DNA from: Pseudalkalibacillus salsuginis
GTDB lineage: Bacteria > Bacillota > Bacilli > Bacillales > Fictibacillaceae
Length of the DNA stretch: 64,000 bases
Assembly (NCBI RefSeq): GCF_021646685.1
Contig: NZ_JAKJHW010000002.1
Coordinates: 806,001 to 870,000 of the forward strand
Direction: 5' to 3'
Shown here piece after piece: positions 1 through 8,685 of the stretch. The notes under the pieces are model-generated. The model was not told where the DNA came from. It saw only the letters and a program-made list of their open reading frames with translations, and did not search any database. The position numbers and the translations under genes were made by a program. Positions within the stretch are counted from its first letter, which is position 1. The number at the start of each line of letters is the position of its first letter.

Positions 1-1
1 T

Positions 2-1075
2 GAAAGGGTAAATGGAATACAGATCGGTTTCATCGGAGTCGTCACTACCGATACGGAAAACATCGTCCTTCCAAGTGGAATTGAAAATGTGGAATTCACA
101 GATGAAGGTGAAGCGATCAATGAGGCTGCTGAAGAATTAAAAGAAAAGGGTGTAAAATCCATCGTTGTACTTGGACATGTGCCAGCATCCTCGAACACGG
201 ACGGGACAAATCCTTCTGGGGAATTGGCAGAACTAGCCCCTGAGATCGATGATGAAGTTGATGTCATTTTCGGCGGCCACAACCATGCTTATTCCAATGC
301 TCTAGTTGACGGTAAATTGATTGTCCAGTCTTATTCTTATGGCACGGCTTTTTCAGATGTCGATTTGATGATCGATCCGACAACGAAAGACATTGTTAAA
401 AAGCAGGCTGAAATCGTGACCACTTACCATGACAGCATTACTCCGGATGCAAAAGTGAAAGGAATGGTCGATCACTATAAAGAAGAAGTCGGACCACTGA
501 TCAACGAGATAATCGGTCAAACATCAGAGCCCATTACAAGGAAATCAGATGAAAGCGGTGAATCACCACTCGGAAATCTAGTAGCTGATTCCCAACGTGC
601 CGCTATGGAAACGGACTTTGCTTTCATGAACCCTGGCGGTATACGATCCGACCTCGATCAAGGAGAAACCACATGGGGCGAGTTGTATACAATGCTCCCA
701 TTTGGCAACAACCTTGTGAAAATGACATTGACTGGTGATCAAATCAAGAAATTATTAGAACAGCAATGGAATGGTGAAACCAAACGAATCCTCCAAATTT
801 CCGGCTTGAAATATACGTGGGACAAGTCTGCTCCCGAGGGTGCAAAAGTTCTTGAAATCACAGATTCAGAAGGAAATCCGGTCGATCCGCAAAAACAATA
901 TACAGTAACCGTCAATAATTATATTGCTACTGGCGGGGACGGTTTTACGATATTGAAACAAGGAGCTAACCAGGAAACAGGACCTCTTACCTTAGATGCA
1001 ATGATTGACTATGTGGAAAATCAGGGCAATCCTATTGAAGCTCCCGTTACAGATCGCATTCAAGTAAAAGAATAA
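2..1075 (+). CDS. 5'-nucleotidase / UDP-sugar hydrolase family protein, 5'-truncated
   Basis: The reading frame is open from the first bases, so the N-terminus lies outside the window. The visible part covers the end of the metallophosphatase domain (GHNHAYSN metal motif near base 277) and the whole C-terminal 5'-nucleotidase domain, with the family signatures GNLVADSQR, NPGGIRSDL and GGDGFT. Family members hydrolyse nucleoside monophosphates or UDP-sugars outside the cell to salvage phosphate and nucleosides. The protein ends about 15 residues after the domain, with no LPXTG, SLH or membrane anchor, so it is probably soluble and secreted; the signal peptide cannot be seen. A PhoD-type phosphatase follows nearby, which makes phosphate scavenging a reasonable theme. 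Confidence 0.9.
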   Translation, partial: ERVNGIQIGFIGVVTTDTENIVLPSGIENVEFTDEGEAINEAAEELKEKGVKSIVVLGHVPASSNTDGTNPSGELAELAPEIDDEVDVIFGGHNHAYSNALVDGKLIVQSYSYGTAFSDVDLMIDPTTKDIVKKQAEIVTTYHDSITPDAKVKGMVDHYKEEVGPLINEIIGQTSEPITRKSDESGESPLGNLVADSQRAAMETDFAFMNPGGIRSDLDQGETTWGELYTMLPFGNNLVKMTLTGDQIKKLLEQQWNGETKRILQISGLKYTWDKSAPEGAKVLEITDSEGNPVDPQKQYTVTVNNYIATGGDGFTILKQGANQETGPLTLDAMIDYVENQGNPIEAPVTDRIQVKE

Positions 1076-1080
1076 ATACG

Positions 1081-1118
1081 AGTGTCTGTTTCCCATTTCT
1101 TTGGGACAGGCACTTTTT
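1081..1118 (+). terminator. rho-independent terminator after the 5'-nucleotidase gene
   Basis: AGTGTCTG...CAGGCACT stem with a small bulge, extended by CCC/GGG, followed by five T residues. It begins 5 bases after the stop codon. Confidence 0.8.
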
Positions 1119-1145
1119 CATTTCCAGGAAGTTTTTGCGTTCCAC

Positions 1146-2069
1146 TCAAGGCATGACTGTCGGTTCTACGACGGTCAATGTACGGTTGATCGTGTCCATA
1201 AGCACCTTAGCCCCGATCGGAATTGCAGCTTTAAACATCCCATGGCCAGAAGCGAGATTGGTCATAAGCGGCTTCCCGAGTGGTACCAGGAAGTCATTGA
1301 TCAGATCTTCGTATGTCTTCCCATACGCTACCGGACATTCAGTACATTCACCCATAATGATGCCAGTACAGTCATCGAATTTCCCTGCCAATCGTAAGTG
1401 TTCAAGATAACGGTATACGGTATTGACCGGTTCATGCGTGTCTTCCAAGAAAAGGATTTTACCCCTCGTATCGATTTCAGCCGGTGTTCCGAGCAAGCCG
1501 ACAAAAGCTGTAAGGTTCCCACCGACGATCCTTCCCGATACAATGCCAGGAACCCTTCCCACCAATTGCATGCCAGGGGGGTTCGTTATTTGCCGTACTG
1601 GTGAAAAAGTCGAGGTCATAGTATAGAACTGGTTGATATTATACGGTGGAGTTTCCGGCGTGAAATCAATCAGCATCAAGCTATGAAAGGTTAATAGATC
1701 TGCAAACTGGTATAGGACATTCAGCAGGACAGTGATATCACTATATCCTGTAACAATCTTAGGATTCTGTTTGATAAGATTATAATCGAGATACGGAAGG
1801 ATGCCTGCTACACCGACTCCACCCCGTGTTGGTAAAATCATTTTCACTTGCGGGTTCTGGAACATGCTCATCAAATCGGATGCCCGCTCTTGCGGGGAGC
1901 CGGCAAGAAAGCCGTCAACATCGTAAACATGATTACCGACGATGACATTGAACCCCATGTTTCTTAACGTACTGATCCTGGCATCGATCACTTCTCTTGC
2001 TAATGGACTTCCAAGGGTAACCACTCCAATCGTGTCCCCTCTTCTCAACATCCGCGGTTTCATCACCAT
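1146..2069 (-). CDS. S66 family LD-carboxypeptidase (LdcA/MccF-like)
   Basis: 307 residues. The S66 catalytic triad is visible: Ser110 in VTGYSDIT, Glu209 in LFLEDTHEP and His276 in ASGHGMF. The GGNLTAFVGLLGTP segment is also typical. The family cleaves the L,D-bond of murein tetrapeptides during wall recycling; MccF relatives cleave acylated microcin C or similar compounds, and sequence alone does not separate the two. There is no signal peptide, which fits a cytoplasmic recycling enzyme. The start is the first ATG, 7 nt after GGAGG. The gene stands alone and is convergent with the 5'-nucleotidase gene. Confidence 0.9.
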   Translation of the reverse strand: MVMKPRMLRRGDTIGVVTLGSPLAREVIDARISTLRNMGFNVIVGNHVYDVDGFLAGSPQERASDLMSMFQNPQVKMILPTRGGVGVAGILPYLDYNLIKQNPKIVTGYSDITVLLNVLYQFADLLTFHSLMLIDFTPETPPYNINQFYTMTSTFSPVRQITNPPGMQLVGRVPGIVSGRIVGGNLTAFVGLLGTPAEIDTRGKILFLEDTHEPVNTVYRYLEHLRLAGKFDDCTGIIMGECTECPVAYGKTYEDLINDFLVPLGKPLMTNLASGHGMFKAAIPIGAKVLMDTINRTLTVVEPTVMP

Positions 2070-2238
2070 AGGTCCACCTCCAAAGTCACCCTTCCAAACA
2101 CGGAAGAAATGAACTAACTCCTATCATTTTATGGCGGAGTTTTTGAGAAGTGCCTACTTATATTCCATTTTCCGTGTTGTAGATCATTTTTTATTTTTGC
2201 CGTTTCAGTGCTTATTTTTAGATCATTCTGCTTTGCAT

Positions 2239-2273
2239 AAAAAAATGAACTAGCCTTTTAGAAAAAGCTAGTC
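2239..2273 (-). terminator. terminator after the PhoD-type phosphatase gene
   Basis: Read on the minus strand, GACTAGC...GGCTAGTTC forms a stem and is followed by a T-rich tail (the A-run at 2239-2245). Confidence 0.8.
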
Positions 2274-2284
2274 CACTCTTCATT

Positions 2285-4015
2285 CTACCGATTTCCAATT
2301 TTGATTTTATTCACTTGTTTTTCATGGGCTTTTTCCTGGGCTTCAATCCGGTCGCCTTCAACTTCAGCAGATTGTTTTTTCGTATTGGACAATGGTTGAT
2401 CAACCTTCAGTTTCAAGCCAGGTTCATTGTGCTTGATTTCGAAAACAGCCCGGGTAGCAACCGGTGCACCAGGTTGGCTGACATATGGTACAACACGGTA
2501 ATCAGCTGTCCACTTTTGAGGCGTTATCGTGCAACGTACGTAACCTCGGTGATCATTGAAAAATTTGATATGTGGATTCTCAGCCAGGAATTGGGCTGTA
2601 TCTTTCCGTTTATCAGCTCCGTCCCCGCCAGAGGTGATGGAGGTTCCGACAAATTCAGAGCCAAGAGTTGCTGAGTCAGGGGCATTATAGTCCTTTTTGA
2701 TATCCCCAGCCCAATTAGCATGTACGTCACCGGTCAAAACGACAAAATTTCCGACCTGGTTTTCACTGATAAAATCAATGATACGTTCACGGTTAGCCGC
2801 ATATCCATCCCAGGCATCCATATTGTATTTAGGTGCATCTGCAGTATTAAAGTTCAATTGATTGAAGAAAACCTGCTGGGCCAACACATTCCACCTGGCT
2901 TGCGACCTGCCGAGCCCTTCAAGCAACCATCTTTCCTGGTCTTCACCAGTCAATGTACGATTCGGGTCCATCGATTCTTCACTTGGAGGTTTTATTCCAT
3001 CGTCATTCGCTTGATCATCACGGTATTGCCTGGTATCAAGCACATTGAATTCAACCAGATCACCGTATGTAAACCGACGATACAGGTTCATATCCGGACC
3101 TTGAGGGATGGATGATTTTCTCAACGGCATATGTTCATAGTAGGCTTGGTAAGCATTTATACGACGCTGGATGAATTCTTCAACGGATTGTCCTTTTTCA
3201 GGAATTTCATCGGCATAGTTGTTTTCAACTTCATGGTCATCCCATGTTACGATCCAAGGACAGGCAGCATGTGCAGCTATCAAGTCTTTGTCGCTTTTAT
3301 ATTGGGCCAACCTGTTCCGATAATCATCAAGCGTGATGATTTCCGGGCCGTTGTGGGTGCGTACATTACCTGTTTTGGAGATATATTCATTTGGGCCGTA
3401 TTCATAAATATAGTCGCCGAGATGGAAAACCAGATCGAGCTTTTCTTCCGCCATGTGGCGGTAAGCGGTGTAGTAGCCGTGTTCGAACTGTTGGCAGGAG
3501 GCGAAAGCGAAAGTCAGTTTGGATAGAGGTTGTCCCGGTGCAGGCAGTGTTTTGGTTTTCCCGACCGGGCTGATTTCGTTACCTGCTTTAAAGCGGTAGT
3601 AGTATTGTTTATTCGCTTCCATGTCACCAACTTCTACATGTACTGAATGACCGAGTTCAGGGGTTGCAAGCTCCGTTCCTTGCTGCACGATTTTTCGGAA
3701 AGCTTCATCCTCAGCCAATTCCCATTGGACCGGTACATTATAATTCGGCATCCCCCCGCCATTCAGTGGTTCCGGAGCAAGCCTTGTCCATAACACCACA
3801 CTGTCAGATAACGGATCACCAGAAGCAACCCCCAACGTGAAAGGATAACTTGTAAACTGAGGAGCAGCTTCTACTCTCAAATTGTTCAAGGGCTGTGTCA
3901 GTGCCATACCCAAACCGACAACTGCCATTTTACTCACCTTGTCCAAAAAATCCTTCCGGTTCATCGACCGATGCAATAATTTTTCAGGATCCTGAAACAA
4001 ATCTTTTCGGTTCAT
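2285..4015 (-). CDS. phoD: alkaline phosphatase D family protein (PhoD-like)
   Basis: 576 residues. PhoD metallophosphoesterase signatures are present: FASCQQFE, HLGDYIYEYG, TWDDHEVENNYA, LTGDVHANW and a late NDHRGYV. PhoD enzymes are Ca/Fe-dependent phosphodiesterases/monoesterases exported folded by Tat. The N-terminus has a Tat-like layout (charged region, hydrophobic stretch MAVVGLGMAL, then an Ala-rich end near residue 50). The twin-arginine motif, however, reads NRKDFL, with Lys in place of the second Arg. The MNRKD pentapeptide occurs twice (residues 1-5 and 18-22). The first ATG is chosen because AGGGAG lies 8 nt upstream; the internal ATG has no ribosome binding site. I see no Pho box. 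Confidence 0.88.
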   Translation of the reverse strand: MNRKDLFQDPEKLLHRSMNRKDFLDKVSKMAVVGLGMALTQPLNNLRVEAAPQFTSYPFTLGVASGDPLSDSVVLWTRLAPEPLNGGGMPNYNVPVQWELAEDEAFRKIVQQGTELATPELGHSVHVEVGDMEANKQYYYRFKAGNEISPVGKTKTLPAPGQPLSKLTFAFASCQQFEHGYYTAYRHMAEEKLDLVFHLGDYIYEYGPNEYISKTGNVRTHNGPEIITLDDYRNRLAQYKSDKDLIAAHAACPWIVTWDDHEVENNYADEIPEKGQSVEEFIQRRINAYQAYYEHMPLRKSSIPQGPDMNLYRRFTYGDLVEFNVLDTRQYRDDQANDDGIKPPSEESMDPNRTLTGEDQERWLLEGLGRSQARWNVLAQQVFFNQLNFNTADAPKYNMDAWDGYAANRERIIDFISENQVGNFVVLTGDVHANWAGDIKKDYNAPDSATLGSEFVGTSITSGGDGADKRKDTAQFLAENPHIKFFNDHRGYVRCTITPQKWTADYRVVPYVSQPGAPVATRAVFEIKHNEPGLKLKVDQPLSNTKKQSAEVEGDRIEAQEKAHEKQVNKIKIGNR

Positions 4016-4392
4016 CAGAAAATCTCCCTTCAGTTTATAGGTACACTTGGGATTATAAGATGGTTAATTAAAATCAGTATGAATTTCCGATGAACTTCAT
4101 TTAAAAAAGAAATCGACAAGCTTCATAAATATCCCTACTATTGGACTGCCTGAAACGTCTCAGTCATCATTGAAAGAGTTCGATTTTTAATCGATTATGG
4201 AAGTAAGTGGGGATTATATAGGGAATGTTTCTTGCAGGTTAGTGAGTCATTCGACAACTTCACCTGAATTTTTCCATATACAGTCCCTTTATCATTTATT
4301 TACAAAAGAATTACACCGGATTATCAGACAACACATTTTCAGCAAAGAGTCCGTTCCCTTACACCAGTCCCTATCCTATTTTTTGTACGACA

Positions 4393-5214
4393 TTAAAACG
4401 GATGAAACGATCGCTCCACGATCGAAGCAAGTTTCTGGATATCCTCAGCAGAAACCTGTGAAAGAGCATTCAGGAATTCGACCTGGAAGCTCCCTGGCCC
4501 TTCACTTCCCTTTCGTTCAGCAGCAATTTCAGCTGCTACCCCATAGCTTGCTACAGCCGAGGTTGCTGCCTTGACCATATCTTTTTCCACTGCCGAAAAA
4601 GCCCCGATGACTGAACTAAGCAGACAGCCTGTCCCAGTGACTCTCGTGAGCATAAAATGACCGTTCCGTACCACATAAGCCTTATCACCATCTGAGATGA
4701 CGTCATCCGCTCCAGTAACTACTACTACAATCCCGAGCTTCTCTGAAGCACTTCTTGTTAGTTCGATAACATCACGGTTCCTTTCCCCAGCATCTACACC
4801 TTTTATCGTCCACTGTTCTCCGATCACATTGGCCACTTCTGCAGCATTTCCCCGTAAAATCGAAATTTTGATTTCGTTTAAAAGTTTCTGTGCGGTCTCT
4901 GTCCGGTAAGGTGTCGCCCCTGCGCCTACTGGATCAAGAATGACGGGGACGCCATGTTCGTTCGCTGCCTTCCCGGCGATGATCATCGACTCGACCACAG
5001 TCTCATCTAATGTGCCGATGTTGAGAACAACCGCTCCTGCAATCTTGGCCATATCTGCAACTTCCTCTTTCGCATACGCCATGACAGGTGATACCCCTAA
5101 AGCTAACAGACCATTTGCGGTAAAGTTCGTCACGACGATATTCGTGATATTGTGCACCAGCGGCTTTTCCTTTCTGACCTTATCCAAAGTATAAGTAACA
5201 ATGTTCCTATCCAT
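4393..5214 (-). CDS. thiM: hydroxyethylthiazole kinase
   Basis: 273 residues, the usual ThiM length. Typical segments are [11 protein letters not shown] near the start, [13 protein letters not shown] in the middle and the anion-hole/catalytic segment [11 protein letters not shown] near residue 195. ThiM phosphorylates 4-methyl-5-(2-hydroxyethyl)thiazole with ATP so it can be joined to the pyrimidine in thiamine synthesis and salvage. The start ATG lies 10 nt after GAGGAG. The gene is alone here: thiE and thiD are not adjacent. I see no TPP riboswitch in the 340 bases upstream. The 377-bp stretch between this gene and phoD shows nothing I can name. Confidence 0.93.
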   Translation of the reverse strand: MDRNIVTYTLDKVRKEKPLVHNITNIVVTNFTANGLLALGVSPVMAYAKEEVADMAKIAGAVVLNIGTLDETVVESMIIAGKAANEHGVPVILDPVGAGATPYRTETAQKLLNEIKISILRGNAAEVANVIGEQWTIKGVDAGERNRDVIELTRSASEKLGIVVVVTGADDVISDGDKAYVVRNGHFMLTRVTGTGCLLSSVIGAFSAVEKDMVKAATSAVASYGVAAEIAAERKGSEGPGSFQVEFLNALSQVSAEDIQKLASIVERSFHPF

Positions 5215-5553
5215 TTCCTATCAACTCCTCTATCAGTCTACTTTCCACAACTAGTCCATGGCTAATCCGAATTCGACCACTACGTTCGTCCTGTAACTGC
5301 CTACTCTTGGAGGAAGCAAAGAATAGAACCGGATTCAAGAATCATAACTGAAGTGTTTCTTACCTTAGAGATGATGGACCACGTTCAAAGGTCATAATAT
5401 CCTAAATACGTTCATTATAGAAATGGATATGTTCATGGTTTTTTGCCGATGGTATATAAAAGAAAATGCCTGAGCATGGACGAACCGAATTGATCAGCCG
5501 TATAATTAGGTAGAAGATGTTTTTTTAATATGAATGAACACGATGGTGATATT

Positions 5554-6333
5554 ATGAAAAAGGATACGATTCTGAAGTTTGATAAATTGATCGCCCGTAA
5601 AAAACCGAATAACATCCATCAGGAAAAACCTTGTCCTTTTTGTGTGTCAGAAGGACTTTCAGAAATTTTAGAGACACAGGACTCGATCATCCTTGTGAAG
5701 AATAAATACCCTGTAGTCCAAGATGCATTTCAAACTGTGCTGATCGAAACGGACGATTGTGAATCTGAACTTTCCGAGTATTCGAAACCTCATCTTTATA
5801 AACTGATCCGATTCGGAGTCAAGAAATGGTTTGAAATGGAGGAACAAGGAAACTATAAATCTGTTTCTTTCTTTAAAAACTATGGTCCACTTTCAGGAGG
5901 ATCCGTCCGTCACCCGCACATGCAGATCATAGGCTTCCATGACGCAGATTACAGGGAAAACCTGAAGGAGGATTATTTCAAGGGAGATGAAATCCATTCT
6001 TTCAACGGGATCCAACTAAACCTATCGACGATGCCGATGATCGGTTTTACCGAATTCAATATCGCCATGGATGATGATCTTACCGGAATCGATCAGGCTG
6101 CGGACTATATCCAGAAAACTGTACACTATATCCTTCATCATTATAATGACAAAGGCTGCTCAAGCTATAATCTCTTTTTCTACCATTGGCTGGATAAGAT
6201 ATACATCAAGATCGTCCCCCGATATCCAACAACCCCATTGTTTGTCGGTTATGGCTTTCGCCAAGTTTTCAGCGATCCATATGTTCTGATTGAGGATTTT
6301 CAAAAGCATTCTTTTAATAAATCAGGGGGATAG
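5554..6333 (+). CDS. DUF4931 protein, HIT/GalT-like fold
   Basis: About 259 residues. It carries CPFC (a zinc-type pair near residue 27) and HPHMQI, the His-x-His-x-Gln signature of the HIT/galactose-1-phosphate uridylyltransferase superfamily. A nucleotidyl-transfer or hydrolase activity is therefore likely, but the substrate is unknown. I chose the ATG at 5554 (GGTGAT 4 nt upstream) over the in-frame ATG at 5530, which has no recognisable ribosome binding site and would add eight non-conserved residues. The next gene begins 2 nt after the stop, so the two are probably co-transcribed and translationally coupled. The 339 bases between this start and thiM hold no identifiable leader RNA. Confidence 0.75.
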   Translation: MKKDTILKFDKLIARKKPNNIHQEKPCPFCVSEGLSEILETQDSIILVKNKYPVVQDAFQTVLIETDDCESELSEYSKPHLYKLIRFGVKKWFEMEEQGNYKSVSFFKNYGPLSGGSVRHPHMQIIGFHDADYRENLKEDYFKGDEIHSFNGIQLNLSTMPMIGFTEFNIAMDDDLTGIDQAADYIQKTVHYILHHYNDKGCSSYNLFFYHWLDKIYIKIVPRYPTTPLFVGYGFRQVFSDPYVLIEDFQKHSFNKSGG

Positions 6334-6335
6334 TC

Positions 6336-7526
6336 ATGACAGCAAAATTTCCTGTGGAAAAATCTGCTCTGCGCAGATTCCTTTTATCTAAACAAGCTTT
6401 ATTGGAGGCAGGTTGTTCGGACGCATTACAAATGGTAAAAAAACTTGAATGTGTGCAGCTTGATCCTGTCTCTGTCGTGGAACGAAACCAGCATTTAGTA
6501 CTGGCTTCACGTATTCCAGGGTATGAAACGAGGCATCTGGATGGTCTTTTAGCAGAAGGAAAAGTGTTCGAGTATTTCGCGAATGCAGCCTGTGTCATCC
6601 CGATGGAGGATTTCCCGCTGTTCGAACCGACGCGTAAACGAATCCAGCTGAAAGTTGCTGAATCATTGGAAAAGCTAGGGCTTGTGGTAGACGCAGTGAT
6701 CGAGCAATTGAGATCAGAAGGACCGCTTCCTTCCCGGGCTTTCCAATCTGAAAAACGCGTCCACGGATACTGGGACAACAAGCTACCAAAGACGAAAGAA
6801 ACTTCGCTTGCGCTGAATCTGTTGTTGGATTCAGGCATTATACGAGTTGTGAGAAGAGATCGGACAGAGCGTTATTTTGATCTTACAGAACGGACAGTCA
6901 GCTCAGATCTATTGGAAAAGACCCGAGCAATGGAAGAAGAAACAGCCCGGAAAATGCTGATTGACAAATATCTCAGAGCCTATAGTGTCTTTGAACCGCG
7001 TGACCCCAGATTCGGATGGCAAAAATTGAAAGCTGTCGAACGGCGTGCAGAAGTTGAGCGGAGAGTCGATGCAGGAGCCGTCATCCCACTTGAAGTTGAC
7101 GGAACAGAACGGCAATATTACATGCTAGCTGAAGATATGGATGAGCTCGGACAGTTTGTTGGTGATGGTAAGTCGTTGGAAGGTACTGCCACCTTTTTAT
7201 CCCCGCTCGATAATCTTTTATGGAGCCGGGAGCGTATCAAGGATTTATTTGAATTCGATTATAAGTGGGAAATCTATACTCCTCGCTCTAAACGGAAATA
7301 CGGCCCCTATGCGATGCCGATCCTATATGGCGATCGCCTGATCGGAAGGATGGATCCGCAAATCGATCGGAAAAATGAAGTGTTGATCGTCCGCTTGTTG
7401 CAGCTGGAACCCTGGGTGGAGAAAACAACCGAGCTGCGTGATGCGATCCGAAATGCACTCGAAGCTTTCGCCGCCTTTAACGGTGCAAAGGACATCCACC
7501 TTGAACAAGCCGACCTTAATATCTAG
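6336..7526 (+). CDS. YcaQ-like (HTH_42 / DUF1006) DNA glycosylase
   Basis: 396 residues, near the family length. The winged-helix HTH_42 fold is recognisable throughout. The segment VQLDPVSVVERNQHLV contains the Gln-hydrophobic-Asp triplet that marks the YcaQ branch, as opposed to the QxQ of AlkZ. Known YcaQ/AlkX enzymes unhook nitrogen-mustard type interstrand crosslinks and excise N7-alkyl bases. The start is ATG at 6336 with AGGGGGA 5 nt upstream. Linkage to the DUF4931 gene suggests a shared transcript, but not a known pathway. Confidence 0.85.
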   Translation: MTAKFPVEKSALRRFLLSKQALLEAGCSDALQMVKKLECVQLDPVSVVERNQHLVLASRIPGYETRHLDGLLAEGKVFEYFANAACVIPMEDFPLFEPTRKRIQLKVAESLEKLGLVVDAVIEQLRSEGPLPSRAFQSEKRVHGYWDNKLPKTKETSLALNLLLDSGIIRVVRRDRTERYFDLTERTVSSDLLEKTRAMEEETARKMLIDKYLRAYSVFEPRDPRFGWQKLKAVERRAEVERRVDAGAVIPLEVDGTERQYYMLAEDMDELGQFVGDGKSLEGTATFLSPLDNLLWSRERIKDLFEFDYKWEIYTPRSKRKYGPYAMPILYGDRLIGRMDPQIDRKNEVLIVRLLQLEPWVEKTTELRDAIRNALEAFAAFNGAKDIHLEQADLNI

Positions 7527-7530
7527 TTTT

Positions 7531-7625
7531 CAGGATATTTTCAAATGTCGAGATAATTCTTGAGTTGTCGAGATATTTTCATAATTGTAGCGTTTGACCC
7601 TTTAGTTGTTGAAATAAATGATGTT
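7531..7625. repeat. about 20-bp degenerate direct repeats (GAGATA...AGTTGT type)
   Basis: Four to five tandem units of 18-21 bp ending in (A)NTTGT, with variable starts CAGGATA, CGAGATA (twice) and AGCGTTT. The same unit type, including an AGCGTT-variant unit, recurs at 61815-61935. It lies directly after the ycaQ-like stop codon. Function unknown. Confidence 0.7.
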
Positions 7626-7635
7626 AAATGATAAA

Positions 7636-7679
7636 AAGGCGACCGCACATCGGCTTTACTTATGTTCTGGTCGCCCTTT
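7636..7679 (-). terminator. terminator between convergent ycaQ-like and DUF2188 genes
   Basis: Perfect GGCGACC/GGTCGCC stem with a long loop. The minus-strand side ends in a T-run (AAAAA at 7636 on the plus strand), so it serves the small DUF2188 gene and possibly both strands. Confidence 0.7.
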
Positions 7680-7681
7680 CA

Positions 7682-7879
7682 TCAATATGTCCTCTCTTCT
7701 TCGACTTCCAAATTTTTATCAAGGATAGATAGCTTGCTCGGTTTGTTTTCTTTCGCAATTTCTTCTGCGTATTCGATCGCAGCTGATTTCATTTCATAAT
7801 GATCTGCAGGTGCAGTTTCCTCGATTTTCACAAACCAGCCGTTCACATCGCGGTCTGGGACAACACTGTAGTGTTTCAT
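7682..7879 (-). CDS. DUF2188 small protein
   Basis: 65 residues. The pattern fits DUF2188: an N-terminal YSVVP strand, then GWFVKIE, a helix with AIEYAEEIAKE, and a C-terminal LSILDKN strand ending in TY. These small alpha/beta proteins are common in Bacillus; no biochemical role is established. The ribosome binding site AGGAGGGAG lies 7 nt before the ATG. The gene is alone, between the convergent ycaQ-like gene and the divergent dedA gene. Confidence 0.8.
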   Translation of the reverse strand: MKHYSVVPDRDVNGWFVKIEETAPADHYEMKSAAIEYAEEIAKENKPSKLSILDKNLEVEEERTY

Positions 7880-8054
7880 GTAAACTCCCTCCTGAATGTT
7901 TCGCTTTTTTCACTTATCCATTCCCGCTGATCCCACTGTTAAAACTCAGATAGCTGTTCTAACCTTGTTCTAAACAAATGTGTATTTTTTCATATTCCTT
8001 TCTGCTGAAAAATAGATTAATATAACAAAGACAAACTTAGATATGGAGAAACCG

Positions 8055-8666
8055 ATGCAGAATTGGATTACTAGTTTCATGGAACATTATGGTTATTTCG
8101 GGATTTTTATAATGATGGCGCTGGAAAACATTTTCCCACCGATTCCATCTGAAGTGATTTTGCCCTTTGGTGGCTTTTTGACAACCTATTCCACACTGAG
8201 TATCCCCTATGTAATTTTATCCGCAACGGCAGGTTCTGTAGCAGGGGCTTTGATTTTATACCAGTTGGGTCTGTTCTTGGATGTAGCCCGTCTTGAAAGG
8301 ATCATCGATCGATGGGGAACCCTTTTGCGGATCAAGAAATCGGATATCCGGAAAGCCGACAAGTGGTTTGACGATTACGGCTATTGGACGGTGCTTTTCT
8401 GTCGGATGGTCCCGCTTATTCGAAGCTTAATTTCAATTCCAGCGGGCATGTCAAACATGAAGTTCAAGCTTTTTCTCCTTTTTACTACAATCGGTACACT
8501 GATTTGGAACGTATTTCTTGTCCTGATTGGATCTGCGTTAGGACATTCATGGGATAAAATATTGGAATTTATGGACATCTACTCCAGTATCATTTATATC
8601 ATCATTGCTGCTGGCCTCCTATTCTTCATCACATCTGTTATTAAGAAGAGAAAGAACGATCATTAA
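8055..8666 (+). CDS. DedA family membrane protein
   Basis: 203 residues with the DedA signatures ENIFPPIPSE (residues 23-32) and FCRMVPLIRSLISIPAG (around 115-131), plus several hydrophobic segments and a Lys/Arg tail. DedA proteins include flippases that return undecaprenyl phosphate (UptA type) or phospholipids across the membrane. The start is taken at 8055 because GGAGA lies 5 nt upstream; the ATG at 8043 lacks a ribosome binding site. uppP follows 19 nt after the stop in the same direction, so the pair probably forms one transcript. Confidence 0.88.
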   Translation: MQNWITSFMEHYGYFGIFIMMALENIFPPIPSEVILPFGGFLTTYSTLSIPYVILSATAGSVAGALILYQLGLFLDVARLERIIDRWGTLLRIKKSDIRKADKWFDDYGYWTVLFCRMVPLIRSLISIPAGMSNMKFKLFLLFTTIGTLIWNVFLVLIGSALGHSWDKILEFMDIYSSIIYIIIAAGLLFFITSVIKKRKNDH

Positions 8667-8685
8667 ATGAGAGGATAAATGATTG

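Noticed and set aside
4197-4574. 125-codon plus-strand ORF overlapping thiM
   Set aside because: Antisense to the conserved 3' half of thiM and without a ribosome binding site.
5215-5553. Possible TPP riboswitch before thiM
   Set aside because: No CUGAGA or the conserved CCUGAUCUGGAUAAU-like 3' part on the minus strand; only generic intergenic sequence.
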